From contig CAYJJK010000088.1 in NCBI GenBank assembly GCA_964370445.1, positions 1 to 9,710 of the forward strand: a DNA stretch of 9,710 nt, given 5' to 3'. Below are positions 5,383 through 9,710 of the stretch, piece after piece. The notes beneath the pieces were generated by a model. That model saw nothing but the letters and a program-made list of their open reading frames with translations. It made no database searches and had not been told where the DNA came from. The number at the start of each line of letters is the position of its first letter. Positions within the stretch are counted from its first letter, which is position 1. Made by a program: the position numbers and the translations under genes. Source of the DNA: JAAYCI01 sp964370445 (GTDB lineage: Bacteria; Bacillota; Clostridia; Oscillospirales; Ruminococcaceae).

Positions 5383-5766
5383 ATGGATAAAATCGTGGTT
5401 GGCTCAGAAATTGAAGTGACACTTAAAATGATAGGCGGAAAGTGCAAGCCACTCATTTTATATATTTTGATAGAGGACGGAACCCAACGTTTTAAAGATT
5501 TGCAGCATAAAATTAAGCAAATTTCTCAAAAAACACTCACGAACCAGTTGAGAGAATTAGAGGCAGACGGCTTGATTTTAAGAACAGCCTATAGTGAAAT
5601 TCCGCCAAGGGTGGAGTATTCGATTACAAAAAAAGGGGAAAGTTTGTTTCCTATTTTAGAGCTGATGTGCGCGTGGGGCGAAAAAAATGTGGACGAACGT
5701 TTTGTGTTGTTAAACCCGGCTTGTGCACCCTCTTATAACGATGAAACAAAAAGCCCTAAGCCATAG
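5383..5766 (+). CDS. HxlR (DUF24) family winged-helix regulator
   Basis: A 127-residue MarR-like winged-helix repressor or activator of the HxlR family. The core is visible in order: GGKCKPLILYIL (about 18-29), the recognition region FKDLQHKIKQISQKTLTNQLRELEADGLI (about 37-66) and the wing PPRVEYSITKKGESL, followed by the dimerisation helix with W...W-type aromatics. The usual Trp of the GGKWK motif is replaced by Cys21. DUF24 proteins such as YodB sense quinones or diamide through an N-terminal cysteine, so Cys21 could be a redox switch; that is inference. The start at ATG 5383 has GGAGG (5372-5376) 6 bases upstream, right after a small hairpin (TTCCC/GGGAA, 5357-5369). It is divergent from the SDR gene, its probable target. 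No terminator follows; a MITE lies 31 bases downstream. Confidence 0.93.
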   Translation: MDKIVVGSEIEVTLKMIGGKCKPLILYILIEDGTQRFKDLQHKIKQISQKTLTNQLRELEADGLILRTAYSEIPPRVEYSITKKGESLFPILELMCAWGEKNVDERFVLLNPACAPSYNDETKSPKP

Positions 5767-5792
5767 AAGCAACCGCCTGCAAAGGGCAGAGC

Positions 5793-5797
5793 TGTGC
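5793..5797. repeat. Left target-site duplication of the MITE
   Basis: TGTGC, identical to the copy at 5959-5963 directly after the right terminal repeat. Confidence 0.75.
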
Positions 5798-5958
5798 GGG
5801 GCTGTTGACAAAGTCGGCTTCACAAAAAGCGTCGGCAAAATTTCCGTCATATTTCACAAAAATGCTCATCAATACACACAGTATCGCTTGCGCTTTTTGT
5901 TTTATCTGACAAAAATTTTGCTCTAGATTTTGCGAAGCCTTTGTTTGTCAACAGCCCC
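5798..5958. mobile_element. MITE with 15-bp perfect terminal repeats
   Basis: A 161-bp element begins GGGGCTGTTGACAAA (5798-5812) and ends with its exact complement TTTGTCAACAGCCCC (5944-5958). Inverted similarity continues inward (GGCTTC/GAAGCC, GCAAAATTT/AAATTTTGC, CAAAAA/TTTTTG) to a central hairpin ATAC-ACACA-GTAT. The whole element can therefore fold into one long stem. It is flanked on both sides by TGTGC (5793-5797 and 5959-5963), a perfect 5-bp target-site duplication. It encodes no protein and would need a transposase supplied in trans. I do not assign the insertion-sequence family. As the first strong hairpin after the HxlR gene it may also act as that gene's transcription end. Confidence 0.85.
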
Positions 5959-5963
5959 TGTGC
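5959..5963. repeat. Right target-site duplication of the MITE
   Basis: TGTGC, identical to 5793-5797. Removing the element and one copy restores a continuous pre-insertion sequence. Confidence 0.75.
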
Positions 5964-6317
5964 ATAAACTCACCCGTATAGCACAAGACGCCATCGTTAA
6001 AGAGGCTGAAAATCACCCTATAAGATAGGTTGTTTGTAGGATTGTTTTTTGAAACGTCAAGCGCCCCCTTGACTTTATATAACCACAAGTTCACAATATA
6101 AATAGAAGAGCAGGCAAAGGTGATGGATAGGCGTATGTAAAAATGGGCTACCTTGCCTACAGTGCATTTAAAGCCGCATATAAGTGAAGCGGGCATATAT
6201 TGTGCAAGGGGAGAGCTTATAACGCACAGAGGTGTTTTTTAAAAGCCTTGCCCCATAGAGGTTTTTTTATCAAATCTGAAATTTTGGCAAAAATACATTT
6301 TGAGAAAGGGGCATTGC
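5964..6317. other. Non-coding stretch of 354 bases
   Basis: No convincing gene is present. It holds two short hairpins, CCTAT-AAG-ATAGG near 6014-6026 and GTCAAG-CGCCCC-CTTGAC (6056-6073). The second overlaps a possible -35, TTGACT (6069-6074), with a poor -10, CACAAT, 17 bases on (6092-6097). An open frame on the minus strand (5948-6196) has no ribosome binding site, no recognisable motif, and ends inside the MITE. The stretch may be decayed mobile or leader DNA; I cannot assign it. Confidence 0.5.
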
Positions 6318-6941
6318 ATGGACAGCACTTTAAGGTATCGGGCTTTCCGAAAAGAGGATGAGGCTGCGCTAACGGCTATCATTTGTGAGGTGTGGAAAAT
6401 GGACGATTTTCTTCCTCGCAAAACGGCCTTGCAAGCGGCACAGATTTTTTTGCGTATGTGCAAAAGCCTTGGCACGTATACCTGTGTTGCAGAGCAAAAC
6501 GGTGTGCCAATTGGCTTTATCGCTGTGCAAGATAAGCGCACGCTGCGCTTGCATTTGTACGAAAATGCAAAATTGCTTAAAGAAATGGCTGCCCTTTTGC
6601 TCCAAAAGGGCATGATAAAGCTTTTAAAGATGCAAAGTGTAACCCATGCCGCAAACCAAAAAATGTATAAAAGTGCCGGCCAAAAATACGAGGCAGAACT
6701 CGTGCTTTTTGTGGTTGGCAAAAACAGCCAGGGCCTTGGTGTGGGCAAAGCGTTGTTTCGCCGTGCGCTGCACCATATGAAGCGCAGAGGGATTCAAAAA
6801 TTTTATTTGTATACCGACACTTTTTGTAATTTTGGCTTTTATAATGTGCAGGGCATGCGCCAATATAAGAGCGAGCATATGCCTTGTTTTCCCTGCCGCG
6901 AAGTGCCGGTGACTTTTTTTCTTTACGATATGGTGCTTTAA
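6318..6941 (+). CDS. GNAT-family N-acetyltransferase
   Basis: A 207-residue protein of the GNAT fold, which transfers acetyl from acetyl-CoA to an amine; the substrate is unknown. The first strand and helix are RYRAFRKEDEAALTAII (residues 6-22), followed by VAEQNGVPIGFIAV (57-70), the usual strands 2-3. Strand 4 (AELVLFVV, 126-133) leads into motif A, QGLGVGKALF (138-147), which binds the CoA pyrophosphate. The C-terminal part has NFGFYNVQGMRQY (171-183), matching the common 'FYxxxGF' region. A helical insert of about 45 residues (75-120) between strands 3 and 4 is longer than in minimal GNATs. ATG 6318 is preferred over an upstream TTG because AAAGGGG lies 7 bases before it. mfd starts 45 bases downstream on the same strand, so the two may be cotranscribed. 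Confidence 0.82.
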   Translation: MDSTLRYRAFRKEDEAALTAIICEVWKMDDFLPRKTALQAAQIFLRMCKSLGTYTCVAEQNGVPIGFIAVQDKRTLRLHLYENAKLLKEMAALLLQKGMIKLLKMQSVTHAANQKMYKSAGQKYEAELVLFVVGKNSQGLGVGKALFRRALHHMKRRGIQKFYLYTDTFCNFGFYNVQGMRQYKSEHMPCFPCREVPVTFFLYDMVL

Positions 6942-6986
6942 AGTATCTGCAGGCTTAGCCAATTTCAATCTATGAGGTAAATGTCC

Positions 6987-9710
6987 ATGTTGAGTCGTGT
7001 CCTATCCCAAAGTTCGGAATATCGCCGCCTTGCAAAGCAGGCCAAAGAGAGCGCTGCATCCTGCGCTGTGTTTGGCCTGCCACATGCTGCGCGCGCGGCT
7101 GTTTTGTGTGCCCTTTGCGAAGAAAGCAAGCGCCTGGCCCTTGTGGTAACCGCAGGGGAAGCCGAGGCTGTGCGCTTTGCCGCCGACGCCGAGGCACTGG
7201 GGATCCCCTCTGCGGTATACCCCCAACGAGACTTTGTGTTGCGCAACATAGAAGGCCAAAGCCGCGAATACGAATATCGGCGCCTTGAGGTGCTGGGTAG
7301 GCTTGTTAGCGGGCGTGTGCGCCTGGTGGCAGCGCCTATTGAAGCACTGTTGCAACACACCTTGCCGAAAGAAGATTTTTTGGCAGCCACGCGCACCATT
7401 AGGCAAAAAGACGTATTGCCGCAAAAAGAGCTGCTGAAAATGCTTTTGCAAGCAGGATATTTGCAGCGTCAGCAGGTAGAGGGTCCGGGCCAATTTTCAA
7501 AACGCGGAGACCTTGTGGACTTTTATTCGCCGGATATGGAAAACCCTGTGCGGCTTGAATATTGGGGCGATGAGATTGATAGCATCTCGGTGTTTGACCC
7601 ATTGAGCCAGCGCAGGGAGGCACCCCTTGAAAAGGTGTATCTTTCGCCAACACGTGAGGTGTTGTTTTTTGATGCAGCCAAAACGGCCGAGTTTTTGCAA
7701 GAGGCTTTAGAGAAAACAAAAGGGAAAAAGAAAGAGCAGCTTTCTGCCGTGATGCAGGCCGATTTGCGCGCACTTTCGTCCGGTGTGATGCCGGAAGGGA
7801 TGGATCGTTACCTCACCGTGCGTTACCCAAAGCCGGCTACCCTGCTTGATTATTTTGAGCATCCACTTTTGTTTTTTGAAGAGCCGAGCGCCATTAAGGA
7901 GGAGGCAGACAGTGCGGCATTTCGTTTTGGAGAAGAGCTGAAGAATCTTTTGGAAGAACAGCTTCTTGCGCCTGGGCTAGATGGTTTATACACAGATTAT
8001 GTAAGTGTTTTGCGTATGGCTGCAAAAGAAACTACATTTTACTGCGAAAACTTTACGCGAAGCATCCCCGATATACAATTGAGCGAAACGGTAAATTTCA
8101 CCGCGCACAGTGTGCCTTCGTGGCGAGGAGAGGTGGCCTCCTTGTGTGAAGAATTGCGGCCGCTGCTGGAAAAAGGCTATTTTTGTGCGGTGTTTTGCGG
8201 CACAAAGCGTGCAGCAAAAGCCCTTTCTCGAGATTTAGCCGCACGAAATATTCGCGTTTTGGAAGCCAAAAGCCAAAATGATATAGAGCCGGTGGCGGGC
8301 TGTGTTTGTGCGCTTTCCGGCCGTCTTTCTGCAGGCAGCGACTATCCTTCGGCTCAATTTGCACTGTTTACCTCGCGGCGCGAAGACGAGCCCAAAAAGA
8401 AGAAAAAACGCAAAAATAAAAATGCCCTTGCCAGCCTTTCAGATATCTCCCCCGGAGATTATGTGGTGCACCAAGGGCATGGCATAGGGCTGTATGTGGG
8501 CATTCAGCGGCTGGATTTACAAGGGGTTGTTAAAGATTACCTAAAAATCAGTTACGATAAATCGGATACCTTATATGTGCCGGTAACTCAGCTGGACCTG
8601 CTTTCTCGCTATACGCCGCCCGGTGATGCACAGCGTGTAAAACTTTCACGTTTAGGCTCGGACATTTGGGCAAAAACAAAAAGCCGCGTGCGTAAAGCCA
8701 CCGAGGAAATGGCGGAAGATCTTATTGAGTTATATGCCAAACGAAGGCACGCCAAGGGCCATGCCTTTGCACAAGATGGCGAGTGGCAACGAGATTTTGA
8801 AGGCCGCTTTGCCTATGAGGAAACACAAGACCAGCTAGACACCACGCATGAAATCAAGCGGGATATGGAAAAGCCGCACCCGATGGATCGTCTGCTTTCC
8901 GGTGATGTGGGCGTGGGCAAGACTGAAGTGGCTCTTCGTGCTGCCTTTAAATGCATGATGGATGGATATCAATGTGCCATTTTGGTGCCCACCACCATTT
9001 TGGCGTGGCAGCACTACAACACTTTGGTATCGCGCATGGAAGCTTTTCCTATAAAAATTGGGTTACTGTCGCGTTTTGCCACCCCAAAGCAAAGCAAAGA
9101 AACCATTAAAGGTATGGCAAACGGCACGGTGGATATTGTGGTGGGCACACATAAACTACTGCAAAAGGACATCCGCTTTCAATCTTTGGGTCTTTTAATT
9201 GTGGACGAGGAGCAACGCTTTGGGGTGCGCCATAAAGAAAAACTGAAGGAAAGCTTTGTGGGTGTGGATACCTTGACGCTTTCGGCAACACCCATTCCTC
9301 GCACGTTGAATATGGCCATGAGTAGCATTCGAGACATGAGCACCATTGAGGACCCGCCCACAGAGCGCCAGCCTGTGGAAACTTATGTGATGGAATATGA
9401 CGAGAGCTTAGTGCTTTCGGCCATAAAAAAAGAGCTTGCCCGTGGCGGGCAGGTGTACTATTTGCACAACCGTGTGCAAAGCATCGATAACTGTGCCGCT
9501 CGCCTTGCAAAAGCCCTGCCTTCTGCCAATATCGAGGTGGCGCACGGTCGTATGGGTGAAGAGGCCCTCTCGCGCACCTGGCAAACACTGCTAGACGGGG
9601 ACATTGATATTTTGGTATGCACAACCTTAATTGAAACCGGCGTGGATGTGCGCAATTGCAACACCCTTATTGTGGAATTTGCCGACCATATGGGTTTGGC
9701 ACAGTTGTAT
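6987..9710 (+). CDS. mfd: Transcription-repair coupling factor Mfd (partial, 5' 908 codons)
   Basis: Mfd is a DNA translocase that pushes RNA polymerase stalled at lesions off the template and recruits UvrA. The UvrB-like N-terminal module covers about residues 1-330 (QSREYEYRRLEVLGRL near 92-107; GQFSKRGDLVDFY near 171-183). A lysine-rich linker follows at about 469-479. The RNA-polymerase-interaction (CarD-like) domain begins at SPGDYVVHQGHGIGLY (488-503). The RecG-like translocase has Walker A GDVGVGKT (639-646), the DEEQ box (740-743), SATPIPRT (766-773) and, near the edge, LIETGVDV. The frame is open to the last base, and full-length Mfd is near 1150 residues, so about 240 including the UvrA-masking D7 domain lie outside. 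GAGG (6974-6977) is 9 bases before ATG 6987; the in-frame ATG at 6981 is too close to it. No inactivating change is seen. Confidence 0.97.
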   Translation, partial: MLSRVLSQSSEYRRLAKQAKESAASCAVFGLPHAARAAVLCALCEESKRLALVVTAGEAEAVRFAADAEALGIPSAVYPQRDFVLRNIEGQSREYEYRRLEVLGRLVSGRVRLVAAPIEALLQHTLPKEDFLAATRTIRQKDVLPQKELLKMLLQAGYLQRQQVEGPGQFSKRGDLVDFYSPDMENPVRLEYWGDEIDSISVFDPLSQRREAPLEKVYLSPTREVLFFDAAKTAEFLQEALEKTKGKKKEQLSAVMQADLRALSSGVMPEGMDRYLTVRYPKPATLLDYFEHPLLFFEEPSAIKEEADSAAFRFGEELKNLLEEQLLAPGLDGLYTDYVSVLRMAAKETTFYCENFTRSIPDIQLSETVNFTAHSVPSWRGEVASLCEELRPLLEKGYFCAVFCGTKRAAKALSRDLAARNIRVLEAKSQNDIEPVAGCVCALSGRLSAGSDYPSAQFALFTSRREDEPKKKKKRKNKNALASLSDISPGDYVVHQGHGIGLYVGIQRLDLQGVVKDYLKISYDKSDTLYVPVTQLDLLSRYTPPGDAQRVKLSRLGSDIWAKTKSRVRKATEEMAEDLIELYAKRRHAKGHAFAQDGEWQRDFEGRFAYEETQDQLDTTHEIKRDMEKPHPMDRLLSGDVGVGKTEVALRAAFKCMMDGYQCAILVPTTILAWQHYNTLVSRMEAFPIKIGLLSRFATPKQSKETIKGMANGTVDIVVGTHKLLQKDIRFQSLGLLIVDEEQRFGVRHKEKLKESFVGVDTLTLSATPIPRTLNMAMSSIRDMSTIEDPPTERQPVETYVMEYDESLVLSAIKKELARGGQVYYLHNRVQSIDNCAARLAKALPSANIEVAHGRMGEEALSRTWQTLLDGDIDILVCTTLIETGVDVRNCNTLIVEFADHMGLAQLY

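Noticed and set aside
5948..6196. 82-residue minus-strand frame
   Set aside because: It has no Shine-Dalgarno upstream of its ATG and no recognised motif, and its end is supplied by the MITE. It was kept only as a comment on decayed DNA.
9106..9624. 172-residue minus-strand frame (and similar ones at 7002-7493 and 7399-7773)
   Set aside because: All are antisense to mfd, which is continuous and fully conserved in motif order. No ribosome binding site or family signal was seen.

Overview
The window looks like part of a draft or metagenome-assembled chromosome of a Gram-positive anaerobe, probably Clostridia (Oscillospirales-like). This is inferred from a short clostridial-type flavodoxin, strong AGGAGG-type ribosome binding sites, U-tract terminators, an HxlR regulator, and the combination of a small Cys-rich membrane protein with a metal P-type ATPase. 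Base composition is moderate. A run of 10 N at 289-298 is an assembly gap that falls inside a gene. No tRNA, rRNA, CRISPR array or transposase gene was seen.

Layout. 1-54: the tail of an unidentified gene. 93-483: flavodoxin, broken by the N gap and followed by a terminator. 545-904: a small AraC-type regulator consisting only of the DNA-binding domain. 961-3449: a metal-transport operon with an extended -10 promoter, a 90-residue membrane protein with a Cys-Asp tail (DUF6110-like), a 707-residue heavy-metal P-type ATPase, and a 26-codon membrane peptide overlapping the ATPase stop. 3457-3661: a structured, non-coding inverted-repeat element. 3740-4324: an MntP-type manganese exporter, then a bidirectional terminator. 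4532-5254 (minus strand) and 5383-5766 (plus strand): a short-chain dehydrogenase and an HxlR regulator transcribed divergently, with two near-consensus promoters facing each other. 5798-5958: a miniature inverted-repeat element (MITE) with a perfect 5-bp target duplication. 5964-6317: unexplained non-coding DNA. 6318-6941: a GNAT acetyltransferase. 6987-9710: the first 908 codons of mfd, the transcription-repair coupling factor, which runs off the window.

How the genes fit together. The centre reads as a metal efflux locus. The AraC protein is a plausible regulator. The ATPase lacks the usual CPC/SPC membrane motif and the usual N-terminal CxxC, and it lies just upstream of a MntP pump, so manganese (or iron) export is the best guess for both; this is inference, not proof. 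The SDR/HxlR pair is a self-contained, probably electrophile- or redox-responsive unit. Mfd is housekeeping DNA repair. Two unrelated non-autonomous inverted-repeat elements within 2.5 kb suggest that the spaces between these gene blocks tolerate insertions.
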